A stretch of DNA of 64,000 nucleotides from an uncultured Selenomonas sp. (GCA_934202005.1 CAKPXP010000007.1:23282-87281), one strand, 5' to 3'; positions 41,016 to 51,074 are shown, counted from the stretch's first letter. Translations and numbers: made by a program. The notes: generated from the letters alone by a model not told the origin.

Positions 41016-44000
41016 ATGTCGGAAAAAGAACGCATCCTCAATGCTTGGATGATGGTGGAACATCTCGCTGAGGGTGACATCAACCTGCACGACCGAAAAA
41101 ACCTGCGCTTCGATCAGCTCGTAAACCATGATTTCCACGCACTTTTCCGAGACATCATGCAAAAGGAGAAGATCGAGCGAAAGAAAAACGGCGGCATCGC
41201 CGTCTTTTTCGATATCTTCGCGTTCCAGGAAGTCATTGATTTCCTGCGGAAAACATTCCATCTCCCACAGGCGGAAGAGGAGATTCCCGTCGGGAACAAG
41301 TTCAGCTTCGCGCTCTGCTTCGCGAAAGATTTGAGCTTCGTCAAGGATATGGCGTTCTTCACGGCGAGCGCTTTCATCCGTTATGAGGAAGAAATCCCGC
41401 AGGCTACGGAATTCCAGAAATTCGAGGAAGATTTCAAGGACAATCTAGACAAGCTGTTCGATAAAACGGCAGAAATTCCGGAAAAGTTCAACGCCGCGTT
41501 CCAGACTGTGCTGCAACAGTATGGCGTGTCCGCAAAAAATTGCCGGATGCAAGTGATGCGGAACATGGAGACGGATGTGACGAATCTCCATTCCTTCTTC
41601 CTCGATGACCTCTCTCGCGCGAAACGCATCAAAACAGCGAATCTCGAGACCTACCTATTCGGGAACAAGGGCGCGCGATACGATCTTGACGGCAAGAAGG
41701 ACTCCGCCAAGTTCGCGCCAAAACTCCTCGCAGACCTCCTTCAGCCGGAAAAATATCCGCTCGGCCGTTATCCGAGCAATCCTGATTATGCGCTCTCCCT
41801 CATGCAGCAGGTGGCAGTGAATCTTGCCACCGGTGCTGATGCCAGCCAGATCCGCAGCGTCAACGGCCCTCCGGGAACGGGGAAGACGACTCTGCTCAAG
41901 GATATTTTTGCAGAACTCATCGTCGAGCAGTCAGCGATGATGGCAGAGCTCGCGCAGCCATACATCCGAGGGACGGAAGAGACGACGTATTACGAGCGCG
42001 CCTCCATCGGCGTCCTGCCAGAAGAAATCATCGCAAAGAGCATCCTCGTCGCCAGCTCCAACAATGGCGCTGTGCAGAACATCGTAAACGAACTCCCTTT
42101 AGCAAAGGAGATCGATGCGTCATTCCTGCCTGCACTGCTCGAAGCAGATTACTTCCATACAATCGCCAATGCCGCAGTCAAAGAGACATGGACGACAGAT
42201 GAAACAGGCAAAGCGCACCGACAGCTGACAGCAAAGCCAGCGGCGGAGGAGCGTTTCTGAGGGCTTTTCTCCCTCGAGGGAGGCCGCAAGGAGAATATGA
42301 CGAACCTTTTGAACAGGGTGAGTCTGGTCGCAACGTACCTCTCCTCAGAGGAATTCGTATCCGACCCAACGATCTATCAAAAATTCCGCACGCAATATCA
42401 AAAGGTCAAAAAGCTCCGAGCGCAAGTGCAGGAAGCCTCCCGCTTGGCAGTGGCGGGACTTGCCGCCAAGCAGGAGCTTAAAACCCTCTCCGCCTCCTAT
42501 GCGACAGACCTCGCGATACAGAAAAAGAACTCTGCTGCCTCGCTTGCGGCGATTGCCAAAGAAGCGAACAGGATTGAACAAAAACTGGCCATCGTCGAGC
42601 AAACACAGGCGATACTGGCCGCGCGTTTATCAAATACTAACAAAGAGAAAGAAAACATCTGGCAATACCTCCAAGCACTCGGCAAGCCTCCCGGGTTCTT
42701 CTCCAGACTTTTCAATTGCAGGGCAGCAAAAAAATATGACGAGAACCGGCGCAGGAAAGCGAACGAGCTGGAAACCGTGCAGAAAAAAGAGAACGCACTT
42801 CTTGACCAGGCAGCAGACCTCAAGCAGGAGATCGTAATACTCCAGACGAAGCGGCTGCAAATCGACGACGCGCAGCAAGATGCCTCCTCCGCCGTCGCGC
42901 ACTGGCAGACGGCGCGCGCAGCGCAACATGCAGCACTCGAGCGCCGCATACAGGAGGGAGCGGCGGCCACGGCCGCTTGCGGCAAGCCGCTCGACTTCGC
43001 ACAGGACTACGACAATCTGCAGCTATCGAACCCTTGGTTCACCAAGAACTACCGCATCGCGCAGACAGAGCTTTTCATCGCAGCACTCCGCGTGCGCAAA
43101 CAATTCCTGTACGACAACCGGAAGAATATCGAGGCCGCTGTCTATATCCGGAAAAACCAGAGTCAGTACCTTGCAAGCAACCGCGCCGTCACCGAGGCAG
43201 CTTGGGGCTGGATCCATCTGACCGTACCGGTCATCAGCTCAACCTTCGCCAGCTTTTCCAGGATGTTCCGGCACTTGGGCCCGAAAACACTCGGCCATCT
43301 CTTTATCGACGAGGCCGGACAGGCGCTGCCGCAGGCCAGCGTCGGTGCGATCTTCCGCAGCAAGCATGTCATGGTAGTCGGCGACCCCTCGCAGATCAAG
43401 CCTGTTCTGACGCTGGATGCCAGTATCCTCGCCATGCTGCGCAAACACTACGGCGTAACGGAAAGATACCTCTCCGAGTCCGCATCAACACAAACGCTCG
43501 CCGATTCCGCGAGTCCGTACGGCTTCTACAAGAAGCAGGATCGCACAGAGTCCTCATGGATCGGCATCCCGCTCTGGGTGCACCGCCGCTGCCGCTATCC
43601 GATGTTCACCATCTCGAATACCATCTCCTACGGCGGCTTCATGGTGCAGGGAAATAAAAAAGACGGCCGCGGCGGCTGGTACGATGTCACCGGCAAGGCA
43701 GACGACAAATACGTCCGTGAGCAGGGCGACTTCCTCGCCTGGAAGCTGCAGCAGCTGATGCAGGCCGATCCGCGCATCGGCGACAAAAGGGAGAAAGACC
43801 GCGTCTACGTTATCTCCCCATTCCGCAATGTCGCCTGCCGACTCGCACGTCGCCTGAAAGCCATCGGATTCACACGCTACGCGGCGAACGAGAAGCCCAC
43901 AAACGTCGGCACGATCCATACCTTCCAGGGGAGAGAAGCGCCCATCGTCTTCATGGTGCTGGGCGCGGACGGGCAGAGCACCGGTGCCGCGAGCTGGGCA

Positions 44001-44606
44001 GTCGCTGAGGCCAACATGATGAACGTCGCCGCGACGCGCGCCAAGGAAGCATTCTACGTCATCGGCGACAAGTCCCTCTACCTGAAGCTCGGCTCTGCCG
44101 TCGCCACAGAGACCTACCGCCTGCTCGCCCAATTCAACAGTGCGCATCCTGAGCTTGCGACAGATACAGCGGCAGAGGTCGAAGCCTTCCAGCAACAAAG
44201 AGACACATCCTCCAATTTCCATGCCAGCGCGCCCATGCCTGCCGCAAGCATCCCAGTGAAAAAACAGCCACCTCCGCCGCAAACGTTACAACCCTCCCTC
44301 TTCCCCTCTGCCCCACCGCTCCCAAAAACATCCTCCCCTTTGCCAAAGGAACCATCATTGACAAGAAACGTCGCCATGCAGTCAGCAAAGCGGACAAGCG
44401 GCACTATCATCTTTGTCGGTCAGGGAACGCTGGCACAATATGCCTATATCAAAGACGCGCAGGGACATGAATATGTGATCCACGAGTCGGCAGCCGCGAA
44501 GCTGGAGCATGCGCAGGAAATTCTGAAAACGGGCAACCGCGTCACCTTCATCGCTGTGCCTGAAAAAGGACGCAAGACAAAGGCGCTGGATATCCAGCTG
44601 CTGTAA
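41016..44606 (+). pseudogene. SF1 (Upf1-like) helicase with CSD-like tail, interrupted by an in-frame TGA
   Basis: ATG at 41016 follows AGGAGG. The first part (to 42260) contains Walker A NGPPGTGKTTLLKDIF and ends EERF-stop. The same frame continues without shift (GLFSLEGGRKENMTNLL) for 770 codons: a coiled coil (about 42380-42960), HLFIDEAGQALPQA (motif II), VVGDPSQIKPV (III), and GTIHTFQGREAPIVF with NVAATRAKEAFYVIG (V, VI). The C-terminus (TIIFVGQGTLAQYAYIKDAQ, VIHESAAAKLEHAQ, VTFIAVPEKGRKTKALDI) resembles a cold-shock/OB domain. The TGA is one base from TGG, and related helicases have FWGL there, so this is a nonsense mutation. Separate expression from ATG 42297 (AAGGAG 3 nt before) or readthrough remains possible. 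Confidence 0.8.
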
Positions 44607-44607
44607 A

Positions 44608-44784
44608 GGAAACGCTGATTAAATGAAGTGCTCCGGATTTGCACGGATGCGCTGTATCTCTCTAAGAGACAACCAGAGGCGTAGCGGGCAAAACGCTCCA
44701 TCGCGTTTTGTGCTGAGAATTTGTCGACAACGAGAGGACAGCGCAGATGCGTAAAGACGGAGTGCTGAATTAATCAGTGTTTCC
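44608..44784 (+). repeat. Repeat family 1 (MITE-like), copy 2
   Basis: 177 bp from GGAAACGCTGATTAAAT to AATTAATCAGTGTTTCC, starting 1 bp after the helicase stop codon. Flanked by TAAA on both sides, a possible 4-bp target duplication. It has the long centre with the hairpin CAAAACGC-TCCATC-GCGTTTTG. Confidence 0.85.
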
Positions 44785-44880
44785 TAAAAGATGCCACCAT
44801 CGACTGCGAAGCGCAGATAGCAAAAACAAGTAGCCGCCTTGGACAAAGAAAACGTCCGAAGCGGCTGCTTGTCATCTGTC

Positions 44881-45078
44881 TCAGCGATCCGCGCCATCCT
44901 GCTGGAGCATACAGTCCGGCGTGACGGCCGCGCCCTCATCATCGAGCAGCGTCTCTGCCGCTGCCGGGTCTCCTGCCGCCCGCGCGCGTTCCACGCGCAC
45001 GGAGGCGACATCCGCGAGTACGGCCATGAAGAAGAGCGCCGCGAGCAAGACGGCAGTGATTCCCTGTTTCCTTGTCAT
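44881..45078 (-). CDS. Small single-pass membrane protein
   Basis: 65 residues from ATG at 45078, with AAAGGAAG 7 nt upstream. MTRKQGITAVLLAALFFMAV followed by LADVASVRVERARAAGDPAA: one N-terminal hydrophobic helix (about 8-24), then a short polar tail ending CMLQQDGADR. No known family. It is divergent from the LysR gene and shares its promoter region with a 23-bp perfect inverted repeat, so it may be that regulator's target. Confidence 0.6.
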   Translation of the reverse strand: MTRKQGITAVLLAALFFMAVLADVASVRVERARAAGDPAAAETLLDDEGAAVTPDCMLQQDGADR

Positions 45079-45175
45079 GATGGATCTTCCTTTCTCATCT
45101 TTCGCGGCGCCGCTTTTCTTGATGGCTTCATTATGCCACAGGCGCATCTGCAAGAAAAGCGGGGGAATCTGATAT

Positions 45176-45198
45176 ATCCATCGGAAAAACCGATGGAT
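45176..45198. promoter_or_regulatory. Inverted-repeat operator between LysR gene and small membrane protein
   Basis: ATCCATCGG-AAAAA-CCGATGGAT, a perfect 9-bp inverted repeat with a 5-nt spacer and the T-N11-A form favoured by LysR regulators. It overlaps TGGATT of a possible TGGATT-N17-TACAAT promoter (45194-45222) for the LysR gene. Confidence 0.7.
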
Positions 45199-45357
45199 TG
45201 CAGCGCGAGGGCGTGCTACAATGAAGGCAGCACAAGCGCCCCAGGCTCGCGGCGGCCTAGCGATTCCCGGCAACAAGACATGATGAGCCCGGCAGGCGAC
45301 GCGCGGACGGGATGTCTCGCTGCGGTGCGCCCGCCGGCTGACGAAAGGATGGATTCC

Positions 45358-46260
45358 ATGACTCTGATGCAGATGCGCTATTTCCTCACGGTCTGCCGCC
45401 TGCAAAGCATCACGCACGCGGCGGCGGAGCTGCATGTCGCACAGTCGACGCTGAGCCAGGCGATGCAGGGGCTCGAGGAGGAGACGGGGCTCAATCTCTT
45501 CCTGCGCACGGGACGCCATATCATGATGAGCCAGGACGGGCAGCGGCTCGCGCAGAAGCTCTCCCGCCTGCTCGCGCAGGTCGATGCAGTCGAGCGCGAG
45601 GTACAGGACATGGCACACCGCCACCAGCGGGTGCGCATCGCCATCCCGCAGCAGCAGGCGGCGTTCCTCATGCCGCGCCTCCTCCGCGTGTTCCAGCCCG
45701 CCCACCCGGAGATCGTGCTCGACGTCGTCGAGCCCTACGGCATCGAGGCGGCTCGGCTCGTGCTGGGCGAAAAGGCGGACTTCGCCGTCGTGAACTCCGA
45801 CGAGCAGAGCCTGCCGGAGCTGCGCTACCACCGCATCGCCTCGCATCCCATCTGCCTCACCGTCTGGGAGGGCCATCCGCTCGCGGCGCGCGGGCACATC
45901 TCCCTCGCCGAGGCCGCCCGCATCCCGCTCGCGATGCTCTCCGAGGAGTTCTATGTGACGCGCTGCGCGCTGCGCGCGATGAACGCGCGCGGCCTCTCCC
46001 CCGACGTGCGCTATTTCTCCCCGCACCTCTCGACGCTTTACAGCCTCGTACGCCAGCGGGCGCTGCCCGCCATCCTCTACGAGCGCGCCCTCGCCGAGCT
46101 GCCCGGCCTCGTCGCGCTGCCCTTCGACGAGGATCTGCGGCTCACGGGCACCATCCTCACGAAGAAAAGCCGCCAGTCCACAAGGGACCAGCGGCTCGTG
46201 ATACAGTTCATCGCGCAGCAGCTCGCGGCTGCGGGAAATGAGGAGGAAACGACTCCCTGA
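45358..46260 (+). CDS. LysR-family transcriptional regulator
   Basis: 300 residues from ATG at 45358 (AAAGG 9 nt upstream; ATG at 45349 overlaps that site). The N-terminal winged helix-turn-helix reads MTLMQMRYFLTVCRLQSITH, AAAELHVAQSTLSQAMQGLE, typical of LysR. The rest is a periplasmic-binding-like effector domain. Divergent from a small membrane protein, with a shared operator-like repeat. The effector is unknown. Confidence 0.92.
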   Translation: MTLMQMRYFLTVCRLQSITHAAAELHVAQSTLSQAMQGLEEETGLNLFLRTGRHIMMSQDGQRLAQKLSRLLAQVDAVEREVQDMAHRHQRVRIAIPQQQAAFLMPRLLRVFQPAHPEIVLDVVEPYGIEAARLVLGEKADFAVVNSDEQSLPELRYHRIASHPICLTVWEGHPLAARGHISLAEAARIPLAMLSEEFYVTRCALRAMNARGLSPDVRYFSPHLSTLYSLVRQRALPAILYERALAELPGLVALPFDEDLRLTGTILTKKSRQSTRDQRLVIQFIAQQLAAAGNEEETTP

Positions 46261-46269
46261 AAGACAAAG

Positions 46270-46313
46270 CTCCTTGGGGAATGCGTGATATCACGCATTC
46301 CCCAAGGAGTTTT
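46270..46313 (+). terminator. Perfect 40-bp palindromic terminator after lysR gene
   Basis: CTCCTTGGGGAATGCGTGAT followed at once by its exact reverse complement (46290-46309) and TTTT. Confidence 0.85.
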
Positions 46314-46727
46314 CAGCAAGGATCCGCTCATGAATAGAGGGACTGCTCTTTTATCAAAAAAGGAGGAAGACGCATCAGCGCGGGATGCCAGCGACCGCCC
46401 CAGACGTGCCGAACGCAAGGGCAGCGGCAGAGGTGTGCGGACTCGAACCATGTTTTCTGGTACGATTCCCCGCCGTACAACACCTCTTCCACCGCTTCGC
46501 GGTCCCCCTTCTCCTGAGGAGAAGGCTATTTCACGGCCATTTCGTCGTTCGATGCCTCTTCGAGCGTAACGGGAGGGGCACGACCGTCGCTACGCCATTG
46601 ATCCGAACACTTCATCGTTCGATGCCTCTTCGAGCGTAACGAGGCACCTCTTCCCAATGAGAAAGGTATTATTCACAGCCCCCCAGCGACAAGCGCTACA
46701 TAGGAACAGATCCCTGAATGGGTCCCC
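46314..46727. other. Intergenic region with family-2 repeat and a 27-bp direct repeat
   Basis: No gene recognised. 46429-46526 is a family-2 copy. TCGTTCGATGCCTCTTCGAG plus CGTAACG occurs at 46545-46571 and 46615-46641, 70 bp apart, the second followed by GAGGCACCTCTTCCCAATGA. Confidence 0.55.
46429..46526. repeat. Repeat family 2, copy
   Basis: CCCCGCCGTACAACACCTCT, CCACCGC-TTC-GCGGTCCCCC and the terminal hairpin CCTTCTCC-TGA-GGAGAAGG: the complement of the 29203-29270 half. Confidence 0.65.
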
Positions 46728-48173
46728 TCAATGGAACTGGATGGCGTCGAGCTCCCAGACGCGGCCCGTGACGCTCTCGATGGGCGCGTCGGCGGTGACG
46801 CTGAGCTCCGGGGCGATGTTCTTTTCCGGGAAAACGTTCCACGTCGCCGTCTCCTCGCCGTGCTCGAAGAAGGCCTCGACGATTGTCTTGTCGACGAAGA
46901 GCTGCAAGGAGAGCGTCTGATCCGTGAAGAGCTTGAACCGGCGCACGCCGCGCCCGCCCTTTTTCATGCCCGTGCGGTCAATGGTCATGACCTGCGACGC
47001 GCGGTCGTAGGTGAGCGTCGTGCGCTCGAGACCGTAAGCGAGCGTGACCGTGACCGTCTGCGCCGCACCGAACGTGAGGTCGAGCAGCACCTCCGCGCCG
47101 TCGCCGAGCTCCGCGCGCACGCCCGGCGTCTCGGCGGCGTCGATGTCCACGGCGCTCTCCGCGATGCGCAGCGCGCGCAGCTCGCGCGCGGGCTGCGAGA
47201 ATAGTTTCCCCTGGCGCAGCGTCAGCACGCGCGGCAGCGTGAGGCTGTGCATCCAGCCCTTTTCCCGCGTCGGATAGGCCGCCTCCTCGTCCGGCATGCC
47301 GATCCAGCCGAGGAGGATGTGGCGTCCCTCGCAGGAGAAGACCTGCGGCGCGTAGAAGTCGAAGCCCTTGTCGAGCTCCTGGAACCGCCCGTGCATGAGC
47401 TCCATGCTCTCGAGCGAGAGATGGCCCACGAGATAGCCGGACTGGTAGCGGTTTTGGTATTTATACTCCTTCGCAGGGAGGCCCTGCGGGCAGAAGAGCA
47501 GCACGTCGTAGCTGCCGAAGCGCAGGAGATTCGGGCACTCCCACATGTAGCCGAAGTCCTTGTACTTCGTCGCGATCTCGCCGCAGCACCGCCAGCCCTG
47601 CTCGCCCTCGTCATGGTAGACGAGCACCGTGCCCGTCTCATCCTCGCGCTGCGCGCCGAGCACGAGGTAGCGCTCGCCGTGACGGTAGAATACGTAAGGA
47701 TCGCGGTAATGGCCCGTGTAGCCCGCGGGATTCGTCGGCAGGATGATCTCCTCCTTGCGGATGGTGCCGTCATCCGTCAGCGTGCCGAAGCGCTGCGCGG
47801 GCGTGCGCACGCCTGCCGCGTCCTTCGCGTTGCAGGTGTAGAGCACGCGGACGCGCCCGTCCTCGACGAGGCCGCAGCCGGAGTAGCAGCCGTCCTTGTC
47901 ATGCGCGTCGCTCGGCCACATCGAGAGCTCCGGCACCGTGTAGTGCACGAAATCGCGCGTCGTCGTGTGCGCCCAGCTCTTGTGCTTGTGCTCGCAGCCC
48001 AGCGGGTTCCACTGGCAGAAGATGTGCGTGAAGCCGCCATAGTGCACGAGCCCGTTCGGATCGTTGATGAGGCCGAACGGCATCTCGAGGTGGAACCGAT
48101 TGTGCCAGCGGTCAGTGAATGGCAGCGCCGCCCGCACCGCCGCGTCGATGGTCCCCTTGTCGATCGTATCCAT
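46728..48173 (-). CDS. scrB: Sucrose-6-phosphate hydrolase (GH32)
   Basis: 481 residues from ATG at 48173 (GGAGGG 6 nt upstream). Catalytic motifs of GH32: FGLINDPNGLVHYGG with the nucleophile Asp38, YRDPYVFYR, and WECPNLLRFGSYDVL with the acid/base Glu. A C-terminal beta-sandwich domain follows. It splits sucrose-6-phosphate, the product of the PTS encoded just upstream, into glucose-6-phosphate and fructose. Confidence 0.93.
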   Translation of the reverse strand: MDTIDKGTIDAAVRAALPFTDRWHNRFHLEMPFGLINDPNGLVHYGGFTHIFCQWNPLGCEHKHKSWAHTTTRDFVHYTVPELSMWPSDAHDKDGCYSGCGLVEDGRVRVLYTCNAKDAAGVRTPAQRFGTLTDDGTIRKEEIILPTNPAGYTGHYRDPYVFYRHGERYLVLGAQREDETGTVLVYHDEGEQGWRCCGEIATKYKDFGYMWECPNLLRFGSYDVLLFCPQGLPAKEYKYQNRYQSGYLVGHLSLESMELMHGRFQELDKGFDFYAPQVFSCEGRHILLGWIGMPDEEAAYPTREKGWMHSLTLPRVLTLRQGKLFSQPARELRALRIAESAVDIDAAETPGVRAELGDGAEVLLDLTFGAAQTVTVTLAYGLERTTLTYDRASQVMTIDRTGMKKGGRGVRRFKLFTDQTLSLQLFVDKTIVEAFFEHGEETATWNVFPEKNIAPELSVTADAPIESVTGRVWELDAIQFH

Positions 48174-48280
48174 ACTATGCCCTCCGATATCCTATCTCTG
48201 GAAAAGCGCCCCGCCGCACGGTGCCGCGCGGACGCGAGCCGCTCTTCCCTCCGCCTTGCGGGGGAGCTTTCATGAAGAAA

Positions 48281-48316
48281 GAGGAACCCGCCAAACCGCG
48301 CGGGTTCCTCTTCTAT
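48281..48316 (-). terminator. Hairpin between PTS gene and scrB
   Basis: On the minus strand GAGGAACCCGC, loop, GCGGGTTCCTC followed by TTTCTT. It should end or reduce transcription from the PTS gene before scrB. Confidence 0.7.
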
Positions 48317-48369
48317 TATACGTGATTTCGTCCGTTTCTGTAAGCCATCTCGCGGAATGTGTTCCCTTT

Positions 48370-50220
48370 TCAGTCCTCCTCCGGACGGAAAAAGAGATAC
48401 GTCAGCGCGAACGCGACGGCGAAGCCGACGACATTGACGAGGAGGTACGCGCCGAGATGGTCGAGATAGAGCAGCGTGCCCGGCAGGACCGTGATGCCCA
48501 TGCCCGTGCCCGCGAGGTGCAGGAAGCTCGCAAGACCGCCCGCGCAGGCGCCGCCGACGAGCGCGTAGAGGAACGGCTTCATGAGGCGCAGGTTGATACC
48601 GAAGATGACCGGCTCCGTGATGCCGAGGAACGCCGGCACGATGGACGAGATGTAGAGGGCGCGCTTCTTCTTGTTCTGCGTGCGCGCCGCGACAGCAGCC
48701 GCCGCGCCGCCCTGCGCGATGATGGCACCCGTGATGATGGCGTTGAAGGGATCGACGCCCGTCGACGCGAGCAGCTGCACCTCGAGCGCGTTGAACACAT
48801 GGTGCACGCCGAACACGACGATGGCCTGCTGCAGACCGCCGACGACGAAACCGCCGATACCGAACGGCAGCTGCAGGAACGCGGAGACCGCGCCGAAGAC
48901 CGCGAGCTCGAGCGTATGCATGATCGGGCCGACGATGAGCAGGCCGAGCAGCATGGAGAGAAAGAGCGTGAGGAACGGCGTCACGATGAGGTCGACGACG
49001 TCCGGCACGATGGTCTTGAGCTTCTTCTGCAGCTTCGCCGCGAAGATACCGAGCACGAGCGCCGGGAGCACCGAGCCCTGGTAGCCGACGACGGGCACCT
49101 CGATGCCGAAGATGTTCATCGGGATGGGCTGCGCCGTACCGCCCGCGATTGCGTAGGCGTTCGGCAGCTCAGGTGAGACGAGCATGAGGCCGAGCACGAT
49201 GCCGATGACCGGCGTGCCGCCGAAGCGCTTCGTCGTCGACCAGCAGACGAGCGCCGGCAGGAACGCGAACGCCGTATCCGTGAGAATGCGGCTCATGCGC
49301 AGCACGTTCTCGCTGAACTCGAGCCCCAAGCTCTGCGCCGCGCCGCGCAGGCCCATGAAAAGACCGGTCGCGACGAGCACGGGGATGATGGGTACGAAGA
49401 CGTCGCCGAGCGTGCGCGAGATCTTCTGCACGAGCGACATCTGCGCGTAGACTTCCTCCTTGTTACTCACGCCGGAGAAATTCGTCCCCTTGACGAACTC
49501 CGCGAACACCTTGTCGACGAAGCCCGTGCCGAGGATGATCTGGTACTGCGCCGCCGCGAAGAACTGTCCCTTCACGCCCTCGATATTCTCGATGGCCTTC
49601 CCGTCGATCTTGCTCTTGTCGTTCACGATGAGGCGCAGGCGCGTCGCGCAGTGCTCGGCGTTGCGGACATTCTCCATGCCGCCGACGTACTTCTCGATGA
49701 GCTTCGCCACGCGCTGCTCATCGGGCAGGTCGTCAAAGGAATGATCCTCCGCGTCCGCCGCCGCGGCTGCTCCGCCAGCCGCGGCCTTTGACGTGATGCT
49801 CTGCCCGCCATACTCCACCGTGATGTCGCCGAACTCCGCGGCGTTCGTCACGACGACCGGCGTCGTCGTATCGTAGCCCGCCGCGCGGATGGCCGCGGGA
49901 TCGAACGTCAGGAGTACCTGCCCCTTCTTCACCTTGTCGCCCTGCGCGGCCTGCGCCGTGAAATGCGCACCGTTGAGCTTCACCGTGTCCATGCCGACAT
50001 GGATGAGCACCTCGATGCCATCCGCAGACTTCAGACCGATGGCATGCTTCGTCTCGAAGAATACTGTGATTTCGCCGTCGAACGGCGCGACAACCTTGCC
50101 CTGCGGGTTCCTCACCGCGGCGCCGCGTCCCATCGCCCCGGTGCTAAAGACCATATCCTTGACCGCGCTGAGCGGGATCAGCTCACCCGCGACCGGGCTC
50201 GTCAGCCGAATGTCTCTCAT
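48370..50220 (-). CDS. Sucrose-type PTS transporter EIIABC
   Basis: 616 residues from ATG at 50220 (GGAGG 7 nt upstream). Domain order is IIA-IIB-IIC. The IIA glucose-type domain (about 1-130) has ETKHAIGL and VLIHVGMDTV (phospho-His74). The IIB domain has the phospho-Cys191 in RNAEHCATRLRLIV. The IIC membrane domain runs from about 255 to the end, with GITEPVIFGINLRLMKPFL. Sucrose specificity is inferred from the adjacent scrB and the IIBC type. IIA at the N-terminus is less common than at the C-terminus. HPr and Enzyme I for it are at 11.7-13.9 kb. Confidence 0.92.
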   Translation of the reverse strand: MRDIRLTSPVAGELIPLSAVKDMVFSTGAMGRGAAVRNPQGKVVAPFDGEITVFFETKHAIGLKSADGIEVLIHVGMDTVKLNGAHFTAQAAQGDKVKKGQVLLTFDPAAIRAAGYDTTTPVVVTNAAEFGDITVEYGGQSITSKAAAGGAAAAADAEDHSFDDLPDEQRVAKLIEKYVGGMENVRNAEHCATRLRLIVNDKSKIDGKAIENIEGVKGQFFAAAQYQIILGTGFVDKVFAEFVKGTNFSGVSNKEEVYAQMSLVQKISRTLGDVFVPIIPVLVATGLFMGLRGAAQSLGLEFSENVLRMSRILTDTAFAFLPALVCWSTTKRFGGTPVIGIVLGLMLVSPELPNAYAIAGGTAQPIPMNIFGIEVPVVGYQGSVLPALVLGIFAAKLQKKLKTIVPDVVDLIVTPFLTLFLSMLLGLLIVGPIMHTLELAVFGAVSAFLQLPFGIGGFVVGGLQQAIVVFGVHHVFNALEVQLLASTGVDPFNAIITGAIIAQGGAAAAVAARTQNKKKRALYISSIVPAFLGITEPVIFGINLRLMKPFLYALVGGACAGGLASFLHLAGTGMGITVLPGTLLYLDHLGAYLLVNVVGFAVAFALTYLFFRPEED

Positions 50221-50557
50221 CTCGCTACCTCCGTCTTTCCTTTCCAGAAACCGCTGTTTCGCTCGGCGGCTCCTCCACTCCCTATATGATTCCCCAAACG
50301 AATGTGGTATCAGTTCCATAATCATATCTTAGCAACTCCGTCGCGTTTTGTCAATATCCGTCAGGGAAAATCCTGCGGACAATCACAAGCAGGAAAATCA
50401 GGGCAGCTTGCAGAAAAGGAAAAGAGCAGGGCGCATCCGCGCAAGAGAAGAACCGCGGCGAGAAACGACAGCGCCCGGCCCGCATCCGCCCCTGCCCCGC
50501 GCACGGAAAGCGCCGCACGCGGAAGAGAGACCAGCGCGCCCAGGGAAGCACGGACTC
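50221..50557. other. Divergent promoter region of the sucrose PTS gene
   Basis: About 100 nt of PTS leader, the promoter at 50326-50354, then GC-poor to mixed sequence leading to the plus-strand YgbA-like gene. No repressor gene or antiterminator site was recognised. Confidence 0.45.
50326..50354 (-). promoter_or_regulatory. Promoter of the sucrose PTS gene
   Basis: On the minus strand TTGACA (50354-50349), 17-nt spacer, TAAGAT (50331-50326), about 100 nt before the ATG. Confidence 0.7.
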
Positions 50558-50959
50558 ATGCAGCGCTTCCCCAGGAAGAAACGAAGGAACCCCTTGGATA
50601 CAGAGAAAAAACGTCAGCAGGAACAGGCCGTGCTCGAAGAGATCATCCGCTGCTACTGCCACGGCCATCACCACCGCCGCGCGGCGGGCGAGGCGCTCTG
50701 CGCCGACTGCCGGGAGCTCGCATCGTACGCCGCCGCGCGCGTCCGGGCCTGCCCGCGCATGGCGAGCAAGAGCTTCTGCAGCATCTGCCCCGTCCACTGC
50801 TACACGCCCGAGCGGCACGCGCAGATCCAGCGCGTCATGCGCTACGGCGGCCCGCGCCTGCTCTTCAGACACCCCATCATGACCCTGCGCCACATCTACC
50901 TGTCGTGGAAGGAAAAGCGGAAATCCTCCCCGGCCGCAGCTGCCGCGCCGCAGAAATGA
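50558..50959 (+). CDS. YgbA-like (nitrous oxide-stimulated promoter family) protein
   Basis: 133 residues from ATG at 50558; a TTG at about 50594 (AAGGAA upstream) would give the shorter N-terminus usual in the family. Cysteine-rich and basic: IIRCYCHGHHH, LCADCRELASYAAARVRACP, SFCSICPVHCYTPERHAQIQ, VMRYGGPRLLFRHPIMTLRH. This matches PF11756-type proteins linked to nitric oxide stress in enterobacteria. A terminator follows. Confidence 0.85.
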   Translation: MQRFPRKKRRNPLDTEKKRQQEQAVLEEIIRCYCHGHHHRRAAGEALCADCRELASYAAARVRACPRMASKSFCSICPVHCYTPERHAQIQRVMRYGGPRLLFRHPIMTLRHIYLSWKEKRKSSPAAAAAPQK

Positions 50960-50976
50960 CGGGACACAGACACAAA

Positions 50977-51021
50977 AAGCCTCGCCGCCGGATGCTCCCT
51001 TGCATCTGGCGGCGGGGCTTC
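50977..51021 (+). terminator. Terminator after YgbA-like gene
   Basis: AAGCCTCGCCGCCGGATGC, loop, GCATCTGGCGGCGGGGCTTCT. Confidence 0.7.
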
Positions 51022-51074
51022 TGTATGCGGCGGCCGATTGCAGGCGGCGCGCCGCACTTCCCCCGCTATGTTTA

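Noticed and set aside
42258..42260. TGA as a selenocysteine codon in the SF1 helicase
   Set aside because: No stem-loop of SECIS type was evident just after it, no redox motif is present, and related helicases have Trp there.
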